This document shows positions 41,376-54,250 of a DNA stretch of 64,000 nucleotides, one piece after another. Below the pieces are notes generated by a model that saw nothing but the letters and a program-made list of their open reading frames with translations, did not search any database and was not told the DNA's origin. Origin of the DNA: Amyelois transitella. Its lineage: Eukaryota > Arthropoda > Insecta > Lepidoptera > Pyralidae. The number at the start of each line of letters is the position of its first letter. Within the stretch, counting starts at the first letter, position 1. A program made the translations under genes and the position numbers. The stretch spans positions 4,015,501-4,079,500 of the forward strand of contig NC_083506.1 in assembly GCF_032362555.1 (NCBI RefSeq). The letters run 5' to 3'.

Positions 41376-42233
41376 CACAACTCTTTATAGAAATAGATAA
41401 ATAAATACATAAATAAAATACATACCTATGTAAATACCAAATAATTAACTTACAATAGATACCAAAATAAGCAAGGCTTTGAGGGGTAATAATTTTTAAT
41501 ATTTTTTTTCAAATTGGGACTGTGATTTAAGTGTCACGTATCTCCTTAAGAAATAGGAAAAACATACACATATATATATGGAAGGAAATTTTTGCCAAGA
41601 TAAGATTATGGGACTGTCATTTTATGATGCAAGTAACAAACGATGGGTATCCCGCAGGGCCCAAATAGTGATAACTGTGTAGCTATGGTGATAGTAATCT
41701 TTTGGAAAAGTAGTTTTATTATGGACAGTTTCATCGAGTTGAGATAAGCAAAATATTTTAATGATATGTGGTCGAACAGGCAGTTGAAATGAGACAAAAT
41801 GTCATTGGTTAGTAGGCAGTACTGGCCGGAAAACAAATGAAATAAAAAAAGAAGCAAAAAAATATTTGTGCAAAACCGAATGTTCACGTTTTTGTGCAGT
41901 CCAATTTATTGTTCATAATTATCAAAGTTTGTTCATCAATACATATTACTGTACAAGTGTAAAATATACATATTGAGTGTTGTGATATTACAGTACAATT
42001 TACTCGTAGCTTGTTCTGCAGTTTGCTATGCTTTTGCTATGCTTAAAAATCCTTCTCTTCGCTCATCTTTCATAAGACCATTTAAGTTCAATAAACACAA
42101 CGATTGACATATAGTAAACTTTTGCTTACTGTAAATTTTTGAAAAAGGAAGAATAGAGAATAAACTACCATACATTATTAAAAGAGTATAACGTATTTAC
42201 TTAGATTTTATAGGAAAGCAAAATACTCGACTC

Positions 42234-42288
42234 TTTGAAAATCACGTGAAACTTATTCCAGAGGAATAAGTTTCACGTGATTTTCAAA
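42234..42288. repeat. Perfect 26-bp inverted repeat, 3-nt loop
   Basis: Arm 42234-42259 is the exact complement of 42263-42288; the loop is AGA. The arms contain CACGTGAAACTTATTCC. It is not part of a repeat family seen elsewhere in the window. Confidence 0.92.
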
Positions 42289-42289
42289 T

Positions 42290-44140
42290 TTGAATGTGGA
42301 TTTCTAGTAGTAACTAGAATGTATATAATAAAGATAAATTACGATGTAAAAGTCAAAGTTTAGCTGTGTCTTGCCTAAATTAGATGATTAATGTTAAGAT
42401 TAACGCAATTATGTTGACACGAAGGGAGCCTCTTAATGCAAAGTTCACGATAATCGTTGTATGAAACTCATTTGAAGAGGGATTCTGACAAGCGTAGGGC
42501 GATTATAATGAGGAAAAGATTAAAATTTTAATGAAAAGTAATTTCATTATCTCTGCGACGTGTAGGAAATGTCGAATAATGTTGAAATAGCTTGCCGGAC
42601 TGTATTTTTCTTTCCTCGCTTCGCTGGAGACAGTCCGCATAAATGAATATTTGATTGGATAATTAAGCTCTGTCTACATGTGACTTTTCCTTTTGTTCTT
42701 GTCTGCTACCTTTTGCATTTTTATTCAACAGCGAATACGGTATTTGCATAACAATTACTAAATGAAAAGTCCATATACCTAGCTAGTTAACTTAGTCGGG
42801 TTGATTATTTGCAAATTAAATTATACAAAACATACTCAAAGTAGATCATCTTATCTGCAGATTTGAATGTATGATCAGAATATATTTTAACCTTAAGTAG
42901 CTGAGTTGGAAATCGTATCGTGAAAATCCACTGGATGAATAAATGAATAAAGTTTACTCTATGAGGCAGTCCAGGCCAGACATAACAGAGTTATATGGCA
43001 AACTGGAGAGTATAGATGAGCTACGCAACAGGTTTTATGGCCGATCCCACGCATAAAGACACCATCAAGACTTCAGAACATGCTTATTATTTTTCCATAC
43101 CCGCGATATTCGTTTCCATCATCAAGATAAGCGTGTTTGGTGAGTAATATCCTATAACAGTTTCTGATATCTTTTGAACAGTGGTTATGTAAAAATTCTT
43201 AATGTGGTATTATTGTCGTAAATCTGTCGGTTTTCGCTCGTAATGGCAGGTTGTTTATACAAAAAATGGGACTAGGGTGGTAGTAAAAGGGAGTGTCGCT
43301 TCGGAATCCTGATCTGTTGACACCCTTGTGACAATTTGCAGGGTCCCGAATAAGTTTACGGTGTTATCTTCAACTTATCTCAAAGTTTAGAATGGGGATC
43401 CATGTCCCTCACTTGTAAATAATAAATATAAGTATACTTACGTATCTTTTGTTTGCCTTCTATTTATCGATTCGTTTGGTTTTGTTTCATGGATTGACAT
43501 ATTATTTGTATCTATTTTAGGACTTCATTAACGTCACTTTATAATTGAAGAAGCGCTCGATTGTCAGAAATTTAAGATTTGAAAATCACAAACCCTGTAG
43601 TATTTTATTTAACAAATTTTTAACTTAATAATTCTTTGCTTTTTAGAATGAGATCATAATTAGTAAAAAAAAAACAAGGTGGAATTAAGTAATAAACTTA
43701 ATAGAAAAAAAATCTAAATGAAACCTCGAGTTAACGTCATTTTTGTCAAGTCTGTAGTACTTACTTATAAGTCTGAACTCGCGCGGCCAAGTTCCGCCTT
43801 TGTCCGAGCCACAATTTATTACTGTGCTTGCCACTCATTACTCCCACGAGAAAGGTCCCGCCGGTATTGTAACGATTCTATCGACACTTTATTACTTGTC
43901 GATGGTCTTTTGTGGTTGCTACAAGGAATTAGGAAAAGCATTTGTGGAAGGTTTTGGCCGCGCCAAACTTTCCAAAAGCTTAACCTTCCTATAATTAATA
44001 TTGAATTCTCGTATTTTGAATTTTTCTGTCTGGAAAGATAGTCTATTTTTCTGGTGACATAAATTTCATCTAAGTAATAAGTACTTACCTAGGAATAATG
44101 AACTTCATGACAGTGGACAATTTTTTAACCAACCGCACTT
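42290..44140. other. Intergenic or long-intron DNA, nothing recognised
   Basis: AT-rich. The ORF at 43718-44041 (107 codons) and its overlapping 64-codon ORF have no recognisable motif. Confidence 0.65.
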
Positions 44141-44145
44141 GAATA

Positions 44146-44414
44146 TTTATACAAATATTATAAAGCTGAAGAGTTTGTTTGTTTGTTTTAACGCGCTAAT
44201 CTCAGGAACTACTGGTTCGAATTGAAGAATTCTTTGCGTTGAATAGACCATTTATCGAGGAAGGCTTTAGGCTATACAACATCACGCTGCAACTATAAGG
44301 AGCAAAGAAATAATGGAAAACATAAAAAATTACGGGGAAAATGATTCATCCTTGAGGGCTTCAATGATGCCAAAAATAACTATTCCACGCGGACGAAGTC
44401 GCGGGCACAGCTAG
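44146..44414 (+). mobile_element. Non-autonomous Helitron (Lep1-like), second copy
   Basis: The same body as 28763-29041 ('gaacgcgctaatctcaggaa'-like start, 'tccacgcggacgaagtcgcg' end). It ends CTAG (44411-44414), flanked by A (44145) and T (44415). The first bases are TTTATAC instead of TCTATAC, a decayed 5' end. Confidence 0.75.
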
Positions 44415-44415
44415 T

Positions 44416-47400
44416 TTTATATATACTGAATTTGGAACTTGTTTTTGTGTTGTATCATTTCGCTACAGAAATTTAGTTCAGATAGCTCACAATATTTTTT
44501 TATAGAAATAGAAAAAAATAACAACGGAGGAAAGAAGTCTATTTCATACAACGAGAAAGTAACTTGGTTCAACTTGGAATACATTATCTCAATGTATTCC
44601 CAATCGATACTGAATACGTCCTCAAAGTTAGTCTGGGACTTCAGAGTAGGACTGCGAGCAGTAATGGATTGCTAATATTAGCCAAATCTCGTAAGTTTCC
44701 CCTTCGGTCTGGATAAGCCACTTTCATTCGTCTTTTCCGCAGTTACCCGTTCCCAGGGTAGGGTGTCGAAACATGGGTGTGTACCAAAGGGTCCAAATGA
44801 AATGATTATTGGTTGATCGTGATTGATTGAAGGATTTGGTTTCGTGGTAACTAGACATAATTTCTTTTCAAATCTTAACTCAATTTTTTTTTGGTACTAT
44901 GTGTATTATATTTTGCGTGTTATGTCTATTTTGTCAAATATATATAAAATAGTTTACTTTCCTTATTATTTTCACTTCCGTCATATATTTAGACATTAGT
45001 TTAAATAAGCATATTTTCAAATTGCGATAAGTACATTGAAAACATCTCGATAAAAGAGAAGAATTACGATAAGATTATTTCTAGTAATATTTTTTATAGA
45101 AATACTTTTAGGTTTGAAATTATTTTGATTTCAAAAAGTCTTGTCTATTTACTTCAATATTAATAGGTTTCAGGTTTGGTTCAAAGTTATCATATTCCGT
45201 ATCTATGTGATAAATCGTTACCAGATTAGTGCCTTTGTTCAAATCACAATAAAAAAAAACAAACCTCATTTCCCGCTTCAGCAAACAGCTCGTCGTCAAC
45301 ATACGGTCGCGTTACAATTCTAGATAAAGGAATATTAAAGCGAGCGCTCTCGTAGAAAAAAATATTTTTAGTACAGAGAAACAGTCAGAACCATACTGAA
45401 GTGTGTTCGAATTGGGTATCGACCAAGTTTCTGGAGTCGATTTCTTTCCGCCACATTCGATTTAAACAATTTTAGAAAAAAATATTGGTCTTGATAACAA
45501 AAATTAAATTGATTAATATCTTCACAAAACATATTACTACACAAAATAAATCTGTAGCCATTTCTTTAATTCACACGTACGCAGAATTTCATGGAGATCG
45601 GTTTAGTTGTTTAAATGCAAACCATGGACAAACAAACACACTTTCACATTTATAATATTTATACGGATCCAAGTCAAAAAACATCAGCATCTTAGTTGTC
45701 GTGTTGTTGTGATAAAGACTTTATTTCTGTACCAAGTTTTAACCTTCATCAAGCATCAGGCGCTCGTCCGATGATGGATGGGTTCCGTGGCGAAAGAATA
45801 AAGCTGTACACTTTGTTATTGCTTATTTATTATTACGTAGTCTCGTTGTACTTGTTACGATCTTATTTCGTAATAAGAATTGATGAGGTCGCATTTTCGC
45901 AGGGGCTAAGAATGTTATTACTCACAATATTTTCTGTAAAAAGGAAAAAGTGTCTGGTAGGTATAATTTTGTATTAAAGCATCAGTTTACCGTTAAACGG
46001 ATATTTAATGAAAAAACTTATTTTGGTTCTGTGCATATAGCAGTCCCAGTCACTATTTCAATTTCAATGACTTAGGCATTTTTAGCAAAGCAAATATAAA
46101 ATTCTACTAATTAGAACTTAAAGTGTCTTAATATATTTTGCTCTTATGATTCTTCTTGTCACGAAGGAAAGGAAAAATAGTAAAAATATATAATTGGATG
46201 ACAAGTGAAAATATATTATTTAATTTATTGCTTGCACGGCGCATTAGGGTTAATACTTTTAATCTTTTGCGTCGCATGATATTAATGTATGCAAACGGGA
46301 GACTATTTTTATTATATTGACGTTTCAACCAGGTGGCACCAATCATCGTCACATTCGGTTTAGCTGTTGATCCCAGTATACTTAAAACATAACAAAGGAT
46401 TTCTTGATTAATTTCAGCAACAGTTGGGGAGTTGAAATGATTCCTTTTTATACAATATTCATGTCGTCTGTTCATTTCAAGACAGTGTGATGGAAATGAA
46501 GTGGGAGGGTGCCGGCGTCTGCCTTTTTTACGAGCCAGAGTTTCACGAAACGCGACACTTCGAGGGCCCGCCTTGATGTAAAGTAATCAATGCATAGAAA
46601 TGTATCCCGTAAATATGGAATGAGAGACTACAAGATTATTGTTCCTTTTTTATTAATCAAACCTAAAATCTGAGATAGACAAAACCGACAGGAGTAACAT
46701 GAGCTATTATTTTTCTGAAAATTTCCAAAGCTTGATTGGTCCACGCGTAAAGCTAGTAAATAAAAAACAAAATACTTAATTCGTCAGAAGCTACTTAGGA
46801 CTGCGTTTATGGAAAAAAAATTCAAAACATAGCGATACGAAGAAGATAAAGTGTACCATGGGGTTGTTAAAGTACACACACACGCACATCTGTTTGTTTT
46901 TAATTTGTAGATTTGAATAGCGGGTTGCGGCTCCCGCTAACGGCTCCTGGAATGAAATGACGTCACGATAAAACATTTTATATCACTACTTTTGTTGACA
47001 TCAAAGCCCGAGTTTTGACGGCAGGAAAATATAGAGCACTGTCAAGGAAACAATTGTTCTGGTTGCGTCCTGTGCGCTCCATTTAACGCAGTTTTCTGGA
47101 GATCTTTTGTTTTTTTCCGCAATACTACATTATAACGGTGTACAGCTTTTGTGCGTATGCGAAGGGAAGGTATGGGAAAGACCTATTGTTCCTCGTAATT
47201 AAGACGCAACTTTTGTTTCTTCTGTTCTACGGATTGTGTATGTTTAAAAGCGCTATTCACTTATCTTGATGAGTTTTGTGTGCAATATAAGTATTATATA
47301 AGCCTTGTAACAAAGTTTATGCTACTTCATGTTGCATTTGCACCTTTTTTCCTTTTCTAGTGCAATTTGATTAGTCACATATGCTTAAAGATAAAAGATG

Positions 47401-47700
47401 AAAAGGTACAAGAAAAAGCAAACAAAGCGTATTTTTACATGAAAAGCATACTGCTATAAATGATAAAAGATAGGAACTAGGTACATCGACAATAGAGTTC
47501 CGGCGAGTACGGTACATAATTTTTTTACTTCTTCACACTCACCAGTTCCAGAACTGAATGCAACTACTCGTAGTTTGTGAAAACTGAAAACTATAATCAC
47601 GAAACTCTGGCTGCATAAAGGCTCTTGTCACCCCTTTCATTCCACTTTTGAAACTAGACGAGCACTCTTTTCTCGTAAATAAATAAACATGTTTCACATC
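44416..47700. other. Long-intron or intergenic DNA
   Basis: Mostly AT-rich. At about 45590-45670 'cagaatttcatggagatcgg...ggacaaacaaacacactttcac' resembles the tail of a lepidopteran transposable element. A full palindromic CRE (TGACGTCA) lies near 46958. No genes recognised; ORFs of 60-115 codons look random. Confidence 0.6.
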
Positions 47701-47704
47701 GTAG

Positions 47705-47991
47705 GTGCCGGCGGCGGCATGTTGGGCGCGCGGCTCAAGTCATGGATGGAAGCGCAGTTGGGGCGAGCGAAGAAGCGTAAGCAGAAACAATGTCGGCCGC
47801 CTTCAGCTTGTGCCACGACGGGGCCGGTCCCCCCTCCGCACCTGTCGTCCCCGGAGAGCGCATACAGTACAGGGTATTCAACGGACGGCACTTCCCCGGG
47901 CGCGCCGCCCGCTACGCTCGCCGCTCCGCTTGTGGCGCCTCCGCCGCCGCCTACGCCGCCGACCACACATCTGTATCATGAGCCAGCCAAG
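47705..47991 (+). CDS. Unknown gene, visible exon 1
   Basis: Acceptor candidate 'tttcacatcgtag', donor 'gtaggt', ending in phase 0. Encodes MLGARLKSWMEAQLG, the STGYSTDGTSPG motif and a Pro-rich tail. If the acceptor is used, two bases complete a codon from an unseen exon. Confidence 0.65.
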
Positions 47992-50900
47992 GTAGGTTTC
48001 AAAATCTTAGGGTTATCTTAACATGGTATTTTTAGACATTGGTGCAGTAGTTTGAGAGTTTTTTCAACAGTTCATATGTAAAGTATCTAACATTTTTGAG
48101 GCCCTTATGTTTAGTCCAGTTCTTGAATGGGATTGTGATTTGCTGATAGAAAAAAGTTCTTGAGAACTTTAAAATTTTTATAGTTTTCAAGTAAGAAATT
48201 TGAATTCTGTAGAAAAAACGTTCGAACAAATGCTTGAAAAACTCAACGTTAACATTCGGTCTTTTTCCCGTATCAAAAAGCTATAGCAAATACAAAGCAC
48301 ACAATAATCTTATTATCATCTATAGCACACATAAATAAAAATACAAAAAGAGTCTATCATAAATTATCATCATCAATAATCCCTTCATTAAAACCTACAA
48401 ATCTTTTGGGGCTTAAAATTAATCATGCCCTTTTCCGACTCACGTTTAGAACTTTCATTATCACCGGGTTTTAGCATAATTGCGTTTCCAAACAATGTTG
48501 CGTATCGACCCCTGTATCCATATGCCTGGCTTTATTAATTAAATAGACCGGATAAATCGACGCAAGACCTTTTATCCCGCGCTAAATATACATGCGAGGT
48601 TCAAAATAAAAAAATCTGGAATTGACCTGTTTTTCATTCAGCCGGTCTGAGAGTATAAGGAGATTGAGAACCTATTTTAGAAGTGATGAAGAGTCATAAA
48701 TACCAATCTAATTTTGAACTAAATATAATTAAGAGATGATGTTTCTTACTGCGAATAAATATAATTTCACAACTTCGCAATGTTTGGGGAAAAATAGCAC
48801 CTCAGATCTCATTTTGCTTACCATTGTGCATTTTATTTTCTCAAAAGTACTCAAATTTACATTATAACATTTTTATTCTCGCATATTTAAAAAAAGTATA
48901 GAAACAAAAATACATTCGTAAGTTGTCTATCTGTAGTTTCTTTATTTTGAGAGAGGAAGAGGATTTTCAGAGCTTTTATAATGTAGATTTTCGTTCATAC
49001 TGATACTTTTTAAATTTACTAAACTGTCTGTAAAAATAAAGAGAACAATTTTTTGACTGTCACCTTTTTAGGCAGTTTATTAGTTTCTTTTTTTTTTACA
49101 TTTTGGCGACGATGTTAAGAAATAAATTTAGAAAAATTTACAGCAAAAATCGAGCCTGCGAAAACTAGTTCGGCAAATAATTCGATGCGTATTTCACACT
49201 GCGTAGCAATAGCGGAGGCTTGCTACAAATCCTCTACGAAGTACCTGTAAATTTGTAGTGTTGTAAGAGCTCTCTTCCTGTTAATTTTGGTATAACAGAC
49301 AAAAATATTTAGTTAACAAAAATATTTAAACGATAATACGATGATTGGTCTTCTTCCTTCTGGCCGTATTCTCTTATATCCTCGATCACCTCACTGGAGG
49401 CTACTGGAGAGAAGATGGTGTACATAACGGTAAGATAATGAAATTTCCAATGAAGCGACTCCCATCCGATCTCCGCAACCGCAACCTTTGCAGGGGAACC
49501 TAACCCAACAATGTTTGTAGTTAATACGTTAAAATCCGCTAGATGGCGCTGAACAAAAATTAAAACTCGCTACGGTTTGTCTTTACAGAATCGTTAAGGG
49601 TAAGGTTAGTGATAGATAAATAACTAACTTCCTTGTCTCGGGGAGCATAGTGCGCAGTGATCGTAAAGTGAGAGCACTTATGCTGACACCCGCAAGTTAA
49701 ACTTGTTACACCCGCGCCCGGCTGCCGCGAGGGAGCCGAGCGCAATTTTTGAAAGGCCCTTTTACTTCACAAAGGGCTATTGGCGCGGCTTCTGAGGAAA
49801 TGGGTCAGGAATGTCTATCTATTGTCCCTTAATTACTTTTATAGGTTATAATTGCCTAGCAGACAATGGCCCAGTGAAAATGTAAGAGAGAATTTCAGAT
49901 CAGAGAAAATTTATTCTGTTTAGGTTTACAAACACGGTAATCGAAAGCATGTGATTTGTGATTTGATTGTGCATTTACATTTACAAGCTTATTTGAATAG
50001 AATATCACTAGCGCCATTCATCTGAACATGGCCTTAATATTTTCGACACTATTGGTTCCGTCAACCCCGTAAGTAAGTAGGTGTGATATAATGTATATTT
50101 GTACTTATAATTAATAGATGAAGTGCCTACAAGAGACATTACAAACGTTTTATTAGCTTGTTTAAAAAAAATATTAATTATCTGTTTTATCGCCATATTA
50201 TAACATTTCTTTTACTAGCTAGATCATCTTTAGTTTAAGCGATAAGCTTATAACCTTGGGATTCTTCTTTTAGGCGATGGGCCAGCTATCTGTCACTATT
50301 TGAATCTTAATTCTACCACTAAGCCTGACAGCTGACCGTGGCCTATCAGTCTTTCAAGATTGCTGTCTCTTTCTACACCGCAAGTGATATACCTAGACCT
50401 ATATGAATGAATCGTCTTTATTTGCACAAACTCACTTCACTTTTTTATATTTTCCAGCGGCGCTCAAACCTTACCGCAAGACGTTGCGTGCCGGAACCAG
50501 TGGTCTGCGCCACTCCGTCTCCCAGGCCACGGTGTCGCATCCGGACCAATCCCTGGTTAGGAGGGACGTCTCCGAGTAGACGGCGTCCGACGCACCTGGT
50601 GCACCAGCAGTCGCTGCAGATACCTGCACAACACCCGCAGCCAACTCTTCACCATGCTCCGTTCTCGTTGGACTCCCACCCTGCTAGATATGGTTCTAGG
50701 TGAGGTTTTTTGCTTGTTCTATCAGTGACGGTGATCGGCTGTATTGCCGCTTTGACTGGTGATGATGTATACCAGATTTTACGTTGTTATATTTGAAAAA
50801 GTCGCCAAACGAAGCAATTGTTTTCGCGTGGTGTGTGATGACTTTGTAAAGGCAATCTGAATTTCGAATGAAAATATTTATAAACATAATTTGTCTTATT

Positions 50901-53865
50901 CCAGGTCACCACATAAGTCTCCCCACCTCTCACCTCACTTATCCCCTCACCTATCCCCCGAACCCCATCGATCGCCGTACTACAGAGGTGGTGCTTCAAG
51001 CGACGAAGAATGCCGAGGGTTGCGGCCGCGAGGGAGGGAGACAGCAATACTGTCCGACGCAGACATAGACTCGGATGGTGACACGGGGCTGGATGGAGGG
51101 GATGAGGATGATGATGACACGGCGTCTCCGGGCAGAAGACGGGCGAGGAGGAGGCGACCGCCGCGGAGACCACCTCGCTCTGCTGGTAAAGACAGAGAGT
51201 CTTCCTTGTTCTGAGTGATTGTGATTTTTTTGTGATGGGTAAAAATTTTTATGCTCGCGTCAGGAAACGTGACCGAATTAGTAAGACCGCGCAGAGCGTT
51301 ATTTCCTTACCGTTCCAAAATATTGTTTTTTTTACTTTCTTTCTTCTTTTCTTATCAAATTAAGAAGAAATGACTCTCTGGCCTTAGTAATTTTTGGCAG
51401 GGAAATCTTACCCATATTGGGTCATTCTGTTCCAAAAAACTAGCGAAAATGTTTTGAATTCATTGACCTTGGATTTTTTCGTCGTTAGCAGCCTCCTGCA
51501 GAGTACACAGGGATCCTCCTACACAGATCTTCAGATACAGAAACTTTTACTTATTTAACTACCGGGAAACCAGGATTACCTCCTGACCAACGGGTGTTGG
51601 TTTATCAGACAGCAAGTACCTAATATTGCAAAATTTCAAGGCGAAGTTCTAACGAATGGTGATCTAAATCAGGCCAATAGAGTGATTACAAAAAAATCAA
51701 ACATTTTTATATTGAGCATTGATTCATTCCCAGGAGCAACGCCACCAAGAGTAAGGCGACGTAATCACGCGCCTTCTGCCCCTCCAGTGCGGGAAAGGGA
51801 TCCTCTTCTTGAGGCTGACAGGGAAGCCGAGAGGAAGTATCGGGAGCTGATCCGGGAGGCGGAGAAACTGCTGGTGACGGTGTCCAGGGCGCCGCTGGAG
51901 CCGCCCCACAACCCGAGGGTTCGGGAACTTAGGGCCACTGAGGTTGGTTATACGGGGTATTAACTGGATTTTGTTGGAATAACCTTTATTCTTGGTTTTC
52001 TTAAAAGTAATATTACGTGATACTAATTTCCTCTGTAACTACATTATTTTGTTGTTTCCCTCATGTACTACGTATGTATCCAGCAAACTCGACTTTAGTT
52101 GAATAAATTTCAGATTTGTATGTCCATGAAAATCATAGAAACTTGTCTCGTAAGTTCTTAAATGTATAATGCATCTTTGTATCTTAAAAATTCCTACGCA
52201 TGTTCCAGGCCGAAGCGCCCCGCCGTAGCCCCGAGCGCACGCACCTGACGAATTTCATGCGAGCCAACTCCCCCGAGCCCCCCCGCCGCCCCTCCCCGCT
52301 CGCGCGGCGCTCCCCCCTCGCCGTCCCCGCGCCCCGCCCCCCGCCCAGGCAGCTACATGCGTACGATTGTGCAGACAGACCACATTCTGAACCCCCCAAA
52401 AGAAAAGCTTATGCTCGAGATGAAGTAAGTACTTGAAACCGATGTTTTTTAACTAAGATTTTCCTCTTCAGCATCATTCACACCTTTAGCTCCAGCTGCG
52501 TCTTCACCTCTGAGAGGAACTAGGTCTGTCTATGACCACGATCCTTAAGAGCGTAAGATTGGGTTTTAACCTGAAGCGGCTGCCGTCTGACCTTTGCCCT
52601 AATATCTTGGTCGTGGTCGTCGGGGTCGTGGGAACACGCAGTCAGCCGAATGTGCAGGTTTTCTTAGGATGTGGTCCCTCACCGTAAGATTAACAGTTAG
52701 CTATCAAAACATACACATCATCAGGATCATGAGTGCGGTAGTGTAATGAATGAACACTTGCAGCATGTTTAATGGGTACCTAAGATAAATATCCATCTTT
52801 ATCATTAGCTATGCAAGTGACTAAGCATGAACTGTTTCTGAAGATTAAAAAAATTGTTGTCATAGATGTTCTGTGTTCGACGCGATACAAGAACTTATTA
52901 CATTTTCTTGTATTCAGCAACAATAACAAGATATGTATTGATAACCAAATGATCATACGATCTGTATTTCTGACGTCAATTTTTCTCGTATCTATACGAA
53001 TGCGAATAACAATTTTGTGGTCAAAATAACTAATTCAGAAGACAATAAATTTTGCGTCACAAAAAAGGCTGCCTTTGGTCCCGTTGCGGCGACCAGAAAG
53101 ATCTATCGAAACCACTTTATGAATCAGTTCGACGTGATAGGCATTGTAATATTATAAAGAAGATTTAATTATCTAATGATCAGTAAACAATGGTGGAAAA
53201 ACCAAGAATGCCTATGTGTTGCGTAGATACATTTTGTATGCTAAACGCATAATTCAAAAACGAAATATTGTTACTTGCATCTACATGCGGTATTCTTTTA
53301 ACATTTGATATATTCGCCATAAATATTAACATCTAACTTAAAAATTAGGACAAGCCCACAATTTGAAATATCGATATGGTTTATTGCATAATCCTAGCTG
53401 GGACAAAATTGTTCCGCTTGTAGGACCGGATTGCGTAATTCATTAATGTTTAATTGCGGAGGATCTCGCAATACTTACATAAATTATTCCCTTATATTCC
53501 ATTCTCCATTATGACTAGTTTTTAAGTGATGAAGATGAGATTGTAAGAGACCTGAAATAGGATTCTGAGTTGCGTATACACGTACTTACAGGGCGGTTTA
53601 CCCGTTTTTTTGACACAGCTGATAAAGATCATTTCGACACTATGAAAATATCGTGCATGGTATGGTAACGTTAAAGAATCATTAACTGTACAAGTTGACA
53701 ACAAACCATCTGACTGCACTATTGCTATGCATCTTTTCTAGAAGAAAAAGATGATAGTGACAATTTTTTTTTCAGGTATTGCAGACACTAGAAGGCCTGC
53801 GCAAGAGTCTTCAACAGCAGTCGGCGCTGCTGGCTGTTCAGCGCACGCGGCTAGACTCACTATAG
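47705..53865 (+). CDS. Unrecognised Pro/Arg/Ser-rich protein with C-terminal coiled coil (6 visible coding exons)
   Basis: CDS join: 47705-47991, 50458-50699, 50905-51185, 51734-51942, 52209-52424, 53776-53865. The frame is continuous with phases 0, 2, 1, 0, 0 and ends TAG. If translation starts at ATG 47719 the product is 436 residues; an in-frame ATG at 47689 lies upstream but would need the AG at 47703-47704 to go unused. Features in order: a basic start (LKSWMEAQLGRAKKRKQKQ); SSPESAYSTGYSTDGTSPGA, which looks like a conserved phosphosite-rich motif; polyproline; RCRIRTNPWLGG; an acidic, Asp-rich stretch; a charged helix AERKYRELIREAEKLLV; Pro/Arg-rich text; and a terminal helix VLQTLEGLRKSLQQQSALLA. 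No signal peptide or membrane segment. It looks like a cytoskeletal or signalling scaffold, but I cannot name the family. Upstream exon(s) are likely, possibly 38930-39105. Confidence 0.75.
47992..50457 (+). other. Intron of the unknown gene
   Basis: 2.5 kb, AT-rich, with a family B scrap (49445-49510, plus) and a family A copy (50235-50405, plus). Otherwise nothing recognised. Confidence 0.7.
50235..50405 (+). repeat. Family A repeat, 5' truncated
   Basis: 'ttgggattcttcttttaggc', 'ctgtcactatttgaatct' and 'cgtggcctatcagtctttc' to 'gcaagtgatata'. It abuts the acceptor region of the exon at 50458. Confidence 0.7.
50458..50699 (+). CDS. Unknown gene, visible exon 2
   Basis: Acceptor 'tatattttccag', donor 'gtgagg'. 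Only this frame is open across the exon: RRSNLTARRCVPEPVVCATP, RCRIRTNPWLGGTSPSRRR, then a His/Gln/Pro-rich stretch. Confidence 0.8.
50905..51185 (+). CDS. Unknown gene, visible exon 3
   Basis: Acceptor 'cttattccag', donor 'gtaaag'. It contains three tandem HLSP units (PHLSPHLSPHLSPEP), a polyacidic block (DADIDSDGDTGLDGGDEDDDD) and a basic Arg/Pro block. Confidence 0.82.
51734..51942 (+). CDS. Unknown gene, visible exon 4
   Basis: Acceptor 'cattcccag', donor 'gttggt'. It encodes the charged helix EADREAERKYRELIREAEKL, likely a short coiled coil, then PPHNPRVRELRATE. Confidence 0.82.
52209..52424 (+). CDS. Unknown gene, visible exon 5
   Basis: Acceptor 'catgttccag', donor 'gtaagt'; phase 0-0. 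Encodes AEAPRRSPERTHLTNFMRAN, a Pro/Arg-rich run and KRKAYARDE. Confidence 0.82.
52425..53775 (+). other. Intron of the unknown gene
   Basis: 1.35 kb. A family B copy lies at 52490-52690; the rest is AT-rich with nothing recognised. Confidence 0.75.
53776..53865 (+). CDS. Unknown gene, last coding exon
   Basis: Acceptor 'tttttttttcag'. It encodes VLQTLEGLRKSLQQQSALLA then VQRTRLDSL and TAG (53863-53865). Leu spacing suggests a coiled coil. Confidence 0.8.
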   Translation, partial: VLQTLEGLRKSLQQQSALLAVQRTRLDSL

Positions 53866-54250
53866 CGATGGGAGCAACCTTAATTCCCGTCCCAGCCGAA
53901 CCTTTAGCTTTAGATCCTTTTCTTCCAAGTTTAGATCGTTTCATTTATTTAGATTGGCCGTTTCACTTGAGTAGGATTGGTTTTAAATGATTGTAGGAAT
54001 ATTTCTGGTATTACACAATGACTTCTGTCTGACTTGATAAATTTTACCTCAATATTCTTTACATGACAGTTTTTTTTAGGATCTGGATATTATTTTTCTT
54101 TTTTACATATTTTTTTTTCCTCGTCCAATTATATGGTTGGAATTGTATACTGATGTATTTTCTGCGATAGATATTCAGTATTTTTATTGTTTTTCACGTT
54201 TTTACCTATAAGGTGTTAGTCCTTAATAAAAAACCAAATATTATTGTCAA
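53866..54250 (+). other. 3' untranslated region of the unknown gene
   Basis: AATAAA at 54225-54230 ('ccttaataaaaaaccaaat') is the first good polyadenylation signal after the stop, about 360 bp downstream. Confidence 0.55.

Larger units (their letters stand above)
39107..42230. other. Intergenic or long-intron DNA with family A and C repeats
   Basis: AT-rich. It holds a family C scrap (about 40630-40752, plus), a family A copy (41140-41375, minus) and a small GC-richer stretch at 40870-41060 whose 81-codon ORF I do not recognise. No other features were seen. Confidence 0.65.

Noticed and set aside
43718..44041. 107-codon plus-strand ORF and overlapping 64-codon ORF
   Set aside because: Two overlapping frames, neither with family features. 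Likely chance.
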